DNA of 64,000 nt from Devosia nitrariae (GCF_030160115.1 NZ_BSNS01000024.1:496001-560000); one strand, 5' to 3'. Numbered from the stretch's first letter, positions 33,954 to 42,711 are shown. The notes: generated by a model from the letters alone, not told the origin. Numbers and translations are program-made.

Positions 33954-35743
33954 GCTTCGGTCTCCTGCCGCTGGGGCGCAAAGAGCGGCCGCACGTTGTC
34001 GAGGAAGCGTCTGCCTTGACCGAGTTCGGGCACGCAGGCGATCAGGCGCCTGGTGTAATCGTGGCGCGGGGCATCGAGCACGGCGCGCGTGTCACCCTGC
34101 TCGACGATCTCGCCGTCCTTCATCACTGCGACGCGGTCGCACACTTGCGCGACCACGCCGAAATCGTGGGTGATGAGCAGCAGGGCCAGACCGCGTTCGC
34201 GACGCAGCGTCCGGAGCAGGTCGAGGATGCGAGCCTGCACCGTCACGTCGAGCGCCGTCGTCGGCTCGTCGGCGACGATCACGTCCGGATCATTGGCAAG
34301 CGCCATGGCGATGCCGATGCGCTGACGCTGCCCGCCGGAGAGCTCGTGAGGATAGGCACTGGCCCGTTCCCGGGCGTTGCGAATGCCGACAGTCTCCATC
34401 AGCGCCACGGCCCGAGCATGCGCCTCAGAGGCTCCAAGCGCATTGTGCGCGGTGATCGCCTCGGCGATCTGGTCGGCGACACGGTACAATGGGTGGAGTG
34501 TGGTCAGCGGGTCCTGGAAGACGTAGGCGACTCGAGCGCCGCGTTGGGCGATGATCTGCTGTTCGCTCTGGGCCAGGACGTCCCTGCCGCCGAGATAGAC
34601 TGCCCCGTTGCGGATGACGCCGGGCGGGGAGGCAACGAGGCCGAGCAGCGAAAGTGCGGTCACTGACTTGCCCGATCCGCTCTCGCCGATAAGGCCAAGG
34701 CATTCGCCCCTGTCGAGCCGGAAGCTCACGCCCTTGACAGCCAGCGTCAGGCTCCTGCCCGAGCGGAACCCGGTCTCGAGACCATCGACTTCGAGCAAAG
34801 CGGCACCGGGCCGTTCGGCGGGCTGCTCGCGTTCGCGCTCGATGCTGGTCACCGGCATCGGCCGGTTGAGCGCACCCGAGCGCAGGCGCGGATCGAGCAC
34901 GTCACGCACGCCGTCGCCGAGCAGGTTGATGCTCATGACAAGGGCGAAGATCATCAGCCCCGGGATCATCGAGACGTGCGGGGCGGTAAACAGCTGGGCA
35001 CGCCCCTGCCCCAGCATAGAGCCGAGGTCGGCCTGCGGAGGCTGCGCGCCGAGGCCGAGGAAAGAGAGGCCCGCTGTCTCGAGAATCATCCAGCCGACGG
35101 TCGTCGACATGGTGATGACGATGACCGGCAAGACGTTGGGGAGCACTTCGGTGAAGAGAACTGCCGTGTGTCCCTTGCCGGAGAGCCGGGCTGCGTCGAC
35201 GAACTCGCGATGCCGGATCGAAAGCGTTACCCCCCTGATATTGCGGGCAAAGAACGGGATGTTGACGAGCGCGATGGCGTAGAGGGCGTTGAGGAGGCCG
35301 GGACCCAGAACGGCAACGATGGCGAGAGCGAGGAGGATGTAGGGGAAAGCCATCAGCATATCGATGAGGCGCATCATGACGTCGTCGACGCGCCCGCCGG
35401 TATATCCGGCCACCAGCCCGATGAGCGAACCGAAGAAGGCGGCGATCGCCGTCGCCGAGAGGCCGACAAGAATCGAGACCCGAGTTCCCCAGAGCAGTCG
35501 CGAAAGGATATCGCGCCCCAGATGGTCAGTGCCGAGCAGGTGCCCCGGGCTGAATGGCGGGTGCAGGCGGTTGGGTTGGTCAGTGATGTTGGGATTTGGC
35601 AGAGGCAGCCATGGAGCCAGCGCCGCGAGCAGCAAGATGGCGACAAGTACGAAAAGGCCAGCGGCGGCCAGCCGGTTCGTCATCAGCAATTGCCAGCTGG
35701 TGAGGCGGGTGGACCGGATCTCCGGTGCGATGGCAACGCTCAT
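33950..35743 (-). CDS. Fused peptide-type ABC permease (DppC-like) and ATPase (DppD-like)
   Basis: A 597-residue two-domain protein. Residues about 1-290 are a DppC-like permease (HLLGTDHLGRDILSRLLWGT near residue 75, coupling loop REFVDAARLSGKGHTAVLF), a short linker follows, and from about residue 315 an ATPase with Walker A GESGSGKSV, FQDPLTTLHP, LSGGQRQR, VIVADEPTTALD and ITHDFGVV. The open frame extends far upstream but only overlaps the preceding permease gene; ATG 35743 overlaps that gene's stop by 4 bases. Fusions of this kind are known in this family and fix a 1:1 permease-ATPase ratio. Confidence 0.93.
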   Translation of the reverse strand: MSVAIAPEIRSTRLTSWQLLMTNRLAAAGLFVLVAILLLAALAPWLPLPNPNITDQPNRLHPPFSPGHLLGTDHLGRDILSRLLWGTRVSILVGLSATAIAAFFGSLIGLVAGYTGGRVDDVMMRLIDMLMAFPYILLALAIVAVLGPGLLNALYAIALVNIPFFARNIRGVTLSIRHREFVDAARLSGKGHTAVLFTEVLPNVLPVIVITMSTTVGWMILETAGLSFLGLGAQPPQADLGSMLGQGRAQLFTAPHVSMIPGLMIFALVMSINLLGDGVRDVLDPRLRSGALNRPMPVTSIEREREQPAERPGAALLEVDGLETGFRSGRSLTLAVKGVSFRLDRGECLGLIGESGSGKSVTALSLLGLVASPPGVIRNGAVYLGGRDVLAQSEQQIIAQRGARVAYVFQDPLTTLHPLYRVADQIAEAITAHNALGASEAHARAVALMETVGIRNARERASAYPHELSGGQRQRIGIAMALANDPDVIVADEPTTALDVTVQARILDLLRTLRRERGLALLLITHDFGVVAQVCDRVAVMKDGEIVEQGDTRAVLDAPRHDYTRRLIACVPELGQGRRFLDNVRPLFAPQRQETEA

Positions 35744-36687
35744 GACTTCAGCCTCGGATCGAGCATGGCCTGCGCCACGTCCGCGGCAAGATTGACCAGC
35801 ACGTAGAGCGCGGCCGCGACCAGAACACCCCCCTGCACCAGCAGCAGATCGCGGGTCGAGACAGCCTTGACGAGCATTGCGCCAAGACCCGGCCACTGGA
35901 ACACCGTTTCGATATAGACCGAGCCACCGAGTACGAAGCCTGCCTGCACGCCGATCACCGGAATGATGGAGACGAGCGCTGCGCGCAGGGCGTGCCGATA
36001 AACGACGGCGCGCTCGTCGAGGCCTTTGGCGCGGGCGGTGCGTACGAAATCCTGCCGGAGCACCTCGAGCATCGCCGCGCGGGTCAGCCGGGCGACAACG
36101 CCCGTGGCGACGATGGCGAGGGTGGCGGCTGGCAGGATCAAGTGGCGGATGAGGTCGGACAGATCGCCGCCGCCATAGACCGCATACATCCCCGAGGCGG
36201 GCAGGATGCGCCACTGCACCGCGAACAGCAGGATAAAGATAAGCCCCAGCCAGAACGCCGGCATGGAAATGCCGATAAGGACGAAGAAGGTGACGACCCT
36301 GTCGGTCCACCCGAACTGGCGGACGGCCGAAACCACTCCGGCCAATATTCCAAAGATCGAGCAAAGAACGAGCGCGGTGCCGGCCAGGATCATCGTTGCG
36401 CCCAGCCGCTCCAGCACCTCGTCGATGACCGGCCGGTTGAGGATATAGGAGCGGCCGAAGTCGCCCTGTAGCAGATTGGTGATCCAGATGAGGTACTGCT
36501 CGGGCAGCGGGCGGTCGAGCCCTAGGTCGCGATTGATCCGCTCGACGTTTTCCGGCGTGGCGTAGGAGCCCAATATAGCGAGCGCCGGATCGCCCGGGAT
36601 CATCGCCATAATGAGGAAGACGATGACCGACAGGCCAATGATCACCGGAATGGCAGTCAGCAGGCGCTTGATGATGTAGGCCGTCAT
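35740..36687 (-). CDS. Peptide-type ABC transporter permease (DppB-like)
   Basis: A 315-residue inner-membrane protein with about six helices: start MTAYIIKRLLTAIPVIIGLS, then the periplasmic loop PGDPALAILG, and the coupling loop QDFVRTARAKGLDERAV typical of DppB. It is preceded by the binding-protein gene and a 26-bp palindrome. Confidence 0.94.
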   Translation of the reverse strand: MTAYIIKRLLTAIPVIIGLSVIVFLIMAMIPGDPALAILGSYATPENVERINRDLGLDRPLPEQYLIWITNLLQGDFGRSYILNRPVIDEVLERLGATMILAGTALVLCSIFGILAGVVSAVRQFGWTDRVVTFFVLIGISMPAFWLGLIFILLFAVQWRILPASGMYAVYGGGDLSDLIRHLILPAATLAIVATGVVARLTRAAMLEVLRQDFVRTARAKGLDERAVVYRHALRAALVSIIPVIGVQAGFVLGGSVYIETVFQWPGLGAMLVKAVSTRDLLLVQGGVLVAAALYVLVNLAADVAQAMLDPRLKS

Positions 36688-36730
36688 GGCACCACTCCGG
36701 GATGTGGCCGGTCTGGCGGAAATCGCGTAA

Positions 36731-36756
36731 GGGCGTGCCGCAGCTGCGGCACGCCC
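36731..36756 (-). repeat. Perfect 26-bp palindrome between binding-protein and permease genes
   Basis: Arms GGGCGTGCCGCAG and CTGCGGCACGCCC are perfectly complementary with no spacer, giving a strong RNA hairpin just after the binding-protein stop. There is no clear T tract, which fits an mRNA stabiliser or partial terminator. Confidence 0.65.
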
Positions 36757-36763
36757 GACTTGG

Positions 36764-38329
36764 TCAGTTCTTGCTTACATTGCGCAGCACCAGGCTGAAA
36801 TCGGGCTGGAGCTGGAACCCTTCGACGTTGGCTGTCGTCACTGCATTCTGCTTCCAGTTGGCGACGAACAGCCACGGCGCATCCTCGTGAACGATCGCCT
36901 GCACCTCTTTATAGAGCTCGGCCCGCTCGTCCGGATCGGTCGACGTGCGTGCAGAATTCAGCAGTTCGTCGACTTGCGGGTTTGAGTAGTAGCTCGAGTT
37001 GAAGCCTCCGTTCTCCGGCCAGGCCTCTGTACGCAGCGTCAGGTAGGGGAGCGTATCCGGATCCGAAGTCATCCAGGCCATTTCGGCCATATCCGCCTTG
37101 CCTTCCAGACCTGGATTGACCTCAGCAAGAAAGGTGTTCCACTCGTAGGTCTCGATATCGACCTCGAGCCCCACCGCCGCCAGGTCTGCCTGGATGGCCG
37201 TGCCCATCGGCACAGGATCGAGCATGCCCGAACCGCCCTCGGTGACGTAGAAGGTCAGCTCGGCCCCTTCGGCCCCCGCTTCGGCCAGCAGTTCGCGCGC
37301 TCGCTCGGGATCATAGGGGTATGGTTCGACCTCATCGTTGTGGGCCCAGTTGAATGCGGGCGGAATGGGTCCTGCGGAGACCTCGGCAGTGCCCTGCAGC
37401 ACATCGTCGACAAGGCTCTCCTTGTTTACGGCATAGTTCACCGCCTGGCGAACGCGCTTGTCGGCGAACGGCCCTTCCTTCACGTTCAGCATGGCGTACC
37501 AGACATGCGGGCCGACAGCCTCATGGACTGTGAAGTTCGCGTCCTGGCGGAACGTTGCGACATTGTCCGGGGGCGTTTCGACGAGGACATCGATGCCGCC
37601 CGAAAGCATTTCGGCAACGCGCGTATTGGCGTCGGTAATCGGCCGGAAGACGATTGCCTCGAGCGAGGGCGCGCCGTTCCAATAGGCGTCATTGCGCGAA
37701 ACCACGACACGCGCGTTCGATTCCCATTCCTCGAATTTAAAGGGCCCCGTGCCCGAAGGATGTCGGCCGTAGTCCTCGCCAAACTCCTCGACCGCGGCGG
37801 GCGAAACGACAAGTCCTGTCGGCGAGGCGAGGTTCGACATGAACGGCGCGAAGGGCTCGTTCAGTGTAAACTCGACGGTCATCTCGTCGACGACCGTCAC
37901 ATCCTCGACGGAAGCGAAATTGAACGACAGAGGAAACGGGCCAGTCTCGTAGAACGGGTGTGTCTCGTCCAGCATGCGATCGAAATTGAACTTGACGGTC
38001 TCAGCGTCGAATGGCGAGCCGTCGTGGAACGTCACCCCTTCGCGTAAGCTGAAGGTATAAGTCAGTCCGTCTTCAGAAATGGTCCAGTCGGTAGCGAGGG
38101 CTGGCTCGATCTCGAGCGTGCCGGGCTTGTTGCGCACTAGGCCATCATAAATGTTGACGTGGATGCGGAAATCATTCGCCGCGGTCGACACGTGCGGGTC
38201 GAGCGAGGCAGGTTCGGCGATTTGGCCGACGACGAGGACGTTGGGCGGGGTCTGGGCGGCTGCAGGGCCGGCAAGCGCCAGCGCCAGGGCAAGGGTCGCG
38301 CTCGCCACTCCCCTCAGGATTGCATTCAT
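36764..38329 (-). CDS. Peptide-type ABC transporter substrate-binding protein
   Basis: A 521-residue periplasmic protein of the SBP_bac_5 class. A Sec signal (residues about 1-26, ending AGPAAAQ) precedes VLVVGQIAEPASLDPHVSTA, the family hallmark; later YGRHPSGTGPFKFEEW and NAYWNGAPSLEAIVF fit the same fold. ATG at 38329 has GGAGGTCC upstream; the extra 16 codons upstream are not family-like. It is the first gene of its operon and diverges from the DUF1028 gene. The ligand may be a peptide or another amine-containing compound. Confidence 0.95.
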   Translation of the reverse strand: MNAILRGVASATLALALALAGPAAAQTPPNVLVVGQIAEPASLDPHVSTAANDFRIHVNIYDGLVRNKPGTLEIEPALATDWTISEDGLTYTFSLREGVTFHDGSPFDAETVKFNFDRMLDETHPFYETGPFPLSFNFASVEDVTVVDEMTVEFTLNEPFAPFMSNLASPTGLVVSPAAVEEFGEDYGRHPSGTGPFKFEEWESNARVVVSRNDAYWNGAPSLEAIVFRPITDANTRVAEMLSGGIDVLVETPPDNVATFRQDANFTVHEAVGPHVWYAMLNVKEGPFADKRVRQAVNYAVNKESLVDDVLQGTAEVSAGPIPPAFNWAHNDEVEPYPYDPERARELLAEAGAEGAELTFYVTEGGSGMLDPVPMGTAIQADLAAVGLEVDIETYEWNTFLAEVNPGLEGKADMAEMAWMTSDPDTLPYLTLRTEAWPENGGFNSSYYSNPQVDELLNSARTSTDPDERAELYKEVQAIVHEDAPWLFVANWKQNAVTTANVEGFQLQPDFSLVLRNVSKN

Positions 38330-38401
38330 GACGGACCTCCTTGTGGCATCTCGTTGGGCACGCTGCCTCGCGGACACCTGGAGGCAACCGACCTTGCCTT
38401 A

Positions 38402-38417
38402 ATTTATCAGTATAAAT
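38402..38417. promoter_or_regulatory. Operator dyad 1 of the peptide-type operon
   Basis: ATTTAT-CAGT-ATAAAT, a perfect inverted repeat with a 4-base centre in the divergent promoter region. AT-rich and unlike the surrounding GC-rich DNA; a likely site for the FCD/GntR regulator at 32329-33141. Confidence 0.6.
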
Positions 38418-38431
38418 TTGTCGCGCAATCA

Positions 38432-38447
38432 ATTTATGCCTATAAAT
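38432..38447. promoter_or_regulatory. Operator dyad 2 of the peptide-type operon
   Basis: ATTTAT-GCCT-ATAAAT, with the same arms as dyad 1 and its centre 30 bp away. Only the 4-base centre differs, showing that the arms, not the whole segment, are kept. Confidence 0.6.
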
Positions 38448-38479
38448 GGAGACCACTGCATCGCGGATTTGTAGCCAAA

Positions 38480-39124
38480 ATGACCTTTTCCATCGTCGCC
38501 CGCGATCCCGCGACGCGAGCCCTCGGCGTCGCGACGGCGACGGGTGGGCCGGTGGTCGGCTCGCTGGTGCCGCATGCGCGCGCGGGGGTCGGCGCCATCG
38601 CCACCCAGGCCAGCACCAACGGCCTTTATGCCTATGACGGACTGGATGCGCTGGCCCGCCCCGGGGCCGATGCGCAGACGGTTCTCGATCAATTGGTAGC
38701 CGGTGACCCGCAACGCGAAAGGCGGCAGTGCCTGATCATTGATTTTGCCGGGAGTGCCGCTGTCTGGACAGGTTCCGCCTGCGAGCCCTATGCCGACGCG
38801 CGGATCGGCAGCGACGTTGCCGTCGGCGGCAATCTTCTGGCCGATGCGGGCGTTCTCCAGGCGATGTTGGAAGCCTTTGCCGCGACCAGTGGAGCGCTGG
38901 AGGACAGGTTACTGGCGGCTCTGACCGCCGGCGAGCATGCCGGCGGTGACCGGCGCGGCACGCGTTCGGCGGCTCTCAAGGTCTATACTAACGACCCCTT
39001 CCCGGCCACAGATCTACGTGCCGATTGGTCCGAGCAGCCGATCGCCGATCTTGGCGCGATACTCGCCGCCACGCGCGAACCGGGCTACGCCGATTTCTTC
39101 AATCGATTGCCGAGGCGCGTGTAA
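38480..39124 (+). CDS. DUF1028 protein (Ntn-hydrolase-like)
   Basis: A 214-residue protein starting MTFSIVARDPATRALGVATA, followed by GGPVVGSLVPHARAGVGAIATQA, the DUF1028 signature. The family adopts an Ntn-hydrolase fold and is often next to peptide transporters, where it may hydrolyse an amide bond of the imported compound. It is divergent from the transporter operon and shares its two operators. The ATG is 150 bases from the start of the binding-protein gene. Confidence 0.9.
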   Translation: MTFSIVARDPATRALGVATATGGPVVGSLVPHARAGVGAIATQASTNGLYAYDGLDALARPGADAQTVLDQLVAGDPQRERRQCLIIDFAGSAAVWTGSACEPYADARIGSDVAVGGNLLADAGVLQAMLEAFAATSGALEDRLLAALTAGEHAGGDRRGTRSAALKVYTNDPFPATDLRADWSEQPIADLGAILAATREPGYADFFNRLPRRV

Positions 39125-39154
39125 GGGCTGACGCCGTGTTGTGGGTTGCAATCC

Positions 39155-39295
39155 TCAGGCGAGGAGCGAGGCCAGCCAAAGCAGGGTCAAGAAGAACGCC
39201 CAGGACAGCGCGACGAGCAGGGCAATGACCAGCAGGCGGCGCTGGATTAGGAAGTGGGCGAAACGGTCGTGCCAACGTATGGGTGCCCAGCGCAT
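39155..39295 (-). CDS. 46-residue membrane ORF
   Basis: A short frame MRWAPIRWHDRFAHFLIQRR followed by one hydrophobic helix (LLVIALLVALSWAFFLTLLW) and a TGA. The positive-inside pattern (Arg-rich start) fits a single-pass inner-membrane peptide. The ribosome site is weak. It fills the gap between the DUF1028 and ArsR genes. Confidence 0.45.
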   Translation of the reverse strand: MRWAPIRWHDRFAHFLIQRRLLVIALLVALSWAFFLTLLWLASLLA

Positions 39296-39464
39296 CAGGC
39301 TGCGTTTGTCCAGGAGCTAGATTCGAAGATCAAAAGGCCAGTCTCCTGCAGGTGCTCCGCCGGGGGGACGCCGGAAAACCCGCCTAACAGTTGCCGTTGC
39401 TTACCGCGCGTTTTAAGTGCCGTCGGCCATGCTCCTAATGCCCTTCAACTGTGGTCAATGTCTG

Positions 39465-39818
39465 TCATAGGTCCAGCTCCATCTGGCCGGCCCGCGTCGG
39501 AAGATGAGCGGGGGCCGCTGGTTTCTGCCGCATCGGCTGAGGCTGATGAGATTCTGCGGGGAAGACCCGGCCAATCCACTCCAGCGTCGGGCTCAGCTGC
39601 TCGCGGCGCAGGGCGTAGAGGTTCTCGCGCCCGGTCTTCTCCTCGCGCACGATCCCGGCCTCGCGCAGGACCCGCAGATGACGGCTGACAGCCGGGCGGC
39701 TGACAGTAAAGCATTCGGCCAGGGCATGGACAGGCATCGCGCCGAGGGCGAGGAGTTCGACGATGCGGCAGCGGATGGGATCGCCGAGCGCGGCGAGCTG
39801 TAGGGCATGAAGGGACAT
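39465..39818 (-). CDS. ArsR-family transcriptional regulator
   Basis: A 117-residue winged-helix repressor: ALGDPIRCRIVELLALG, then the recognition helix VSRPAVSRHLRVLREAGIV and the wing GRENLYAL. No metal-binding Cys pair of the ELCV type is present, so it is of the non-metal subclass, often autoregulated. ATG 39818 is preferred over an upstream in-frame TTG at 39833. Its neighbours do not reveal its target. Confidence 0.9.
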   Translation of the reverse strand: MSLHALQLAALGDPIRCRIVELLALGAMPVHALAECFTVSRPAVSRHLRVLREAGIVREEKTGRENLYALRREQLSPTLEWIGRVFPAESHQPQPMRQKPAAPAHLPTRAGQMELDL

Positions 39819-40012
39819 CGGCGGGTAACGCAAGTGTTAGGGATTGAGGCGTTGCCGCTGTACAGACCGGGGGCGCCTGCGGCAAGCCGCTTGCCGGCAA
39901 TCGCTTGTCAACCGTGTCCGTTTTCCAACGGTTGATGACGATCGGCGAGAGTCGATGGGCGCCCCTTGTCTCGTTGCCAAGTTTTGCCACCTTGATATGC
40001 AAGGAGGCTCGC

Positions 40013-40702
40013 ATGACAGGAACTCAAATCAAACAAAACTATTCTTGGTGGAGCCGCGAGCATCGACCGTTCACATTGGGTGAACTAGTCGCGGACGGCA
40101 TCGTCCATGTCGTCGGCCTGATGCTAGCGGGCGCGGCAAGCGCTTTCCTGCTTGTTTACGCTGTCCAGCACACGGCGCAGGAGGAGCTTCCCGCCCTCAT
40201 TGTCTATGTGGGCACCCTCAACGCGGTGCTTGGCGTGTCGCTGGCCTACAACCTCTGGCCGGTCTCGCCGATCAAACGCATCCTGGCGCGGCTCGACCAG
40301 GCTGCGATCTTCCTCTTCATTGCCGGAACCTATACGCCGTTCCTTGCCGTCCTTGGCGCAACGCCCACGGGAATGCTGCTGACCAGCCTAGTCTGGGGCG
40401 CCGCCCTCGTCGGCGTTGCCTTGAAGCTCATCGTGCCACAGCGGTTCGGGCGGCTGGCGATCCTGCTCTATCTCGGCATCGGCTGGAGCGGCGTCATTGT
40501 CTTCAGGTCCCTGGCCGGCGCCCTGCCCGCCTCGACACTCTGGCTGCTTCTTGCCGGCGGCATCGTCTACTCGCTCGGCATCATCTTCCATCTCTGGGAG
40601 AAGCTGAAGTTCCAGAACGCCGTCTGGCACGGCTTTGTGGTCGTCGGGGCCAGCCTTCACCTCTGGGCGGTGATCGACTGCATGGTCGTCAAACGCCTTT
40701 AG
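40013..40702 (+). CDS. Hemolysin III family (PAQR-like) membrane protein
   Basis: A 229-residue protein with about seven helices. ELVADGIVHVVGL carries the first conserved His, AGTYTPFLAVLG the central motif, and GFVVVGASLHLWAV the C-terminal His; these match the hemolysin III/YqfA group of the PAQR superfamily. AAGGAGG precedes ATG 40013. Function in bacteria is uncertain; haemolysis should not be assumed. Confidence 0.92.
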   Translation: MTGTQIKQNYSWWSREHRPFTLGELVADGIVHVVGLMLAGAASAFLLVYAVQHTAQEELPALIVYVGTLNAVLGVSLAYNLWPVSPIKRILARLDQAAIFLFIAGTYTPFLAVLGATPTGMLLTSLVWGAALVGVALKLIVPQRFGRLAILLYLGIGWSGVIVFRSLAGALPASTLWLLLAGGIVYSLGIIFHLWEKLKFQNAVWHGFVVVGASLHLWAVIDCMVVKRL

Positions 40703-40705
40703 CGG

Positions 40706-41191
40706 TTATGGCGCCTTGCTTCCGATGCGCGGGTGCTCGACCGTATCGCCGGGTTCGAGGCCGATCTCTTCGGAGCGGCCGCCGGGAATCTCGAGAACGA
40801 ACTGCACCGGGACCTGCGAGGGAATGGATGTCGGGTCCTGGGGCCGAGCGTTGACGTGGACGGTTTTGACCACCCCGTCGGCACCGATGAAGATCATGTC
40901 GAGCGGGATCAATGTGTTCATCATCCAGAAGGACACCTCACGCTCCTCCTTGAAGTCGAAGAGCATTCCGGCATCGTCTGCCAGCTCCTGGCGGAACATC
41001 AGCCCGCGCGCCCGTGTCTCGGCCGTGTCGACGACCTCGACTGCAAAAGCATGCGCCCCGCTCTCGGTATTGAGGATCAGCCGACCTTCATCGCTGCAGG
41101 CGGCAAGCGGTAGCATGGCGAGGGCGATCACCGCCAACAGCCCCGCCCGCGTCGGCCGTGCCCGGACCGCTACCTGCCAATTTCCGACCAT
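40706..41191 (-). CDS. DUF192 lipoprotein
   Basis: A 161-residue exported protein. The N-terminal segment ends in LPLAAC, a lipobox, so it is probably a lipoprotein. The DUF192 signature follows: ETRARGLMFRQELADDAGML then FWMMNTLIPLDMIFIGADG. It lies 97 bases downstream of the double cold-shock gene on the same strand, a pairing that recurs in alphaproteobacteria. Function unknown. The frame is open to 41338 but the lipoprotein start at 41191 is preferred. Confidence 0.85.
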   Translation of the reverse strand: MVGNWQVAVRARPTRAGLLAVIALAMLPLAACSDEGRLILNTESGAHAFAVEVVDTAETRARGLMFRQELADDAGMLFDFKEEREVSFWMMNTLIPLDMIFIGADGVVKTVHVNARPQDPTSIPSQVPVQFVLEIPGGRSEEIGLEPGDTVEHPRIGSKAP

Positions 41192-41288
41192 ATCCAGATT
41201 CCAGTCAACGTTCCGATTGCCGGCGGATGGCCGGTGGGCGCGACAATGCCCGCGAGTGCGCGCTGGTTCAATCCGATTCGGGGAACGG

Positions 41289-41903
41289 CTAGTGAGAAGA
41301 GGGCGCCTCACCCCACCCATCCGGACGAATCTCGGCAACCATCAGACCCTTGGGGCCCTGCCCGTAGCGCACGAGCACGTGCTGGCCGGGACGCAATTCG
41401 GTGATGCCGAAGCGCCGCAGGGTTTCCATGTGTACGAAAACATCGGGCGTGCCCTCGCCGGCCGATAGAAATCCGAACCCGCGGATGCGGTTGAACCACT
41501 TCACTTCGAGCCGAACCATGCTCGACGTCGGCTCGACAGTTACGTGTGTGCGGGGCGCGGGCATCTGAGCGGGATGCCGGGCAGTGGATTCGTCCATGGA
41601 AAGGATGCGGAAGGCCTGCAGCCCGCCAGGACGATTCAGCGCCTCGACAACGATGCGGGCGCCCTCATAGGCCGTGTGGTAACCATCGCGCCGCAGGCAG
41701 GTCACATGCAGCAGGACATCCGGCATACCGTTATCGGGCACTATGAACCCGAAACCCTTGCCTGCGTCGAACCATTTGATGGAGCCGACGACCTCGATGG
41801 TATCGGGGGTATGATCGGCTCCCGCCGTCCCGCCGACCTTGTCATCGACACCCTCGGGCGTGGTGTCCGGCCGTCCACCGCTGTCCGTTTGCTTGCCCCC
41901 CAT
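41289..41903 (-). CDS. Double cold-shock-domain protein
   Basis: A 204-residue protein with two cold-shock domains: residues about 38-105 (GSIKWFDAGKGFGFIVPDNG, RNP-2-like LLHVTCL) and about 130-200 (LEVKWFNRIRGFGFLSAGEG, VFVHMETLRRFG). Such tandem forms bind RNA or single-stranded DNA and are frequent in alphaproteobacteria. An in-frame TTG lies three codons upstream; ATG 41903 is chosen. Confidence 0.92.
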   Translation of the reverse strand: MGGKQTDSGGRPDTTPEGVDDKVGGTAGADHTPDTIEVVGSIKWFDAGKGFGFIVPDNGMPDVLLHVTCLRRDGYHTAYEGARIVVEALNRPGGLQAFRILSMDESTARHPAQMPAPRTHVTVEPTSSMVRLEVKWFNRIRGFGFLSAGEGTPDVFVHMETLRRFGITELRPGQHVLVRYGQGPKGLMVAEIRPDGWGEAPSSH

Positions 41904-42112
41904 CGCACCCAATGCCTTTTTGCACTCCCCCCGCCCTCAGCGGGGTACTCCACAGACTTGGATTCACTTTGTCCGATTCAGCAGCAAAAGTTAAGGAGGC
42001 GTTGACAATTTGTTTGGGCTTGGTCGGGCCATCGTCGCCGTTGCCGTTCGGGATGCGGGTTGCTAGACCTTTCCGGCAATCCTCTCCTTCCAATCCTGAC
42101 AAGGAACAACCC

Positions 42113-42529
42113 ATGCAGTATCTGCACACCATGGTGCGCGTCACCGACATCGAGGAAAGCCTGCGGTTCTATTGCGAGGGTCTCGGTCTCGAGGAGGTGC
42201 GCCGCAGCGACAATGAGAAGGGGCGCTATACCCTCGTCTTCCTCAAGGCACCGGGAGACACGGGCGGCGAAGTGGAACTCACCTACAACTGGGACCCGGA
42301 AGTCTATACAGGCGGGCGCAATTTCGGGCACCTCGCCTACCGGGTCAAGGATATCTACGGGCTCTGCCAGCACCTGATGGACCTGGGCGTGACCATCAAC
42401 CGTCCGCCGCGCGACGGCCACATGGCGTTCGTGCGTTCGCCCGACGGTGTCTCGATCGAGCTCATCCAAGACGGGCACCTGGCTCCGCAGGAACCCTGGG
42501 CCTCGATGCCCAACACCGGTAGCTGGTAG
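42113..42529 (+). CDS. gloA: Glyoxalase I (lactoylglutathione lyase)
   Basis: A 138-residue metalloenzyme that isomerises the methylglyoxal-glutathione hemithioacetal. Metal ligands are visible in order: His in MQYLHTMVRV, Glu in EVELTYNW, His in GHLAYRV and Glu in GVSIELIQ, with the typical LRFYCEGLGL segment. Length fits the short bacterial, Ni-type glyoxalase I. AAGGAACAACCC precedes the ATG. Confidence 0.92.
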   Translation: MQYLHTMVRVTDIEESLRFYCEGLGLEEVRRSDNEKGRYTLVFLKAPGDTGGEVELTYNWDPEVYTGGRNFGHLAYRVKDIYGLCQHLMDLGVTINRPPRDGHMAFVRSPDGVSIELIQDGHLAPQEPWASMPNTGSW

Positions 42530-42595
42530 GCCCGCATAGTCGCGGCGTGGTGCGAAATCCGGTTCCCCTTTTGCATGCCGCCACAGCGTCAACCC

Positions 42596-42631
42596 TTCGC
42601 TAACCAGCATGATTAGCTGCTGGTTAGCGAA
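42596..42631. repeat. Perfect 14-bp inverted repeat
   Basis: TTCGCTAACCAGCA and TGCTGGTTAGCGAA flank an 8-base spacer (TGATTAGC). It lies between the glyoxalase stop and the next gene; no T tract follows, so a terminator is possible but an operator cannot be excluded. Confidence 0.6.
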
Positions 42632-42711
42632 ACCAGCGGTATTTTAGCGACTTCGACAGACCGGCCGGCCTTTGTTGCGCCGCGGCCACATCCGGTACTG
42701 GGAAGACGCCG

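Noticed and set aside
35743..36364. Extension of the fused permease-ATPase frame by 207 codons upstream
   Set aside because: This part overlaps the DppB gene and is Arg-rich nonsense; the ATG at 35743 gives the usual 4-base gene overlap.
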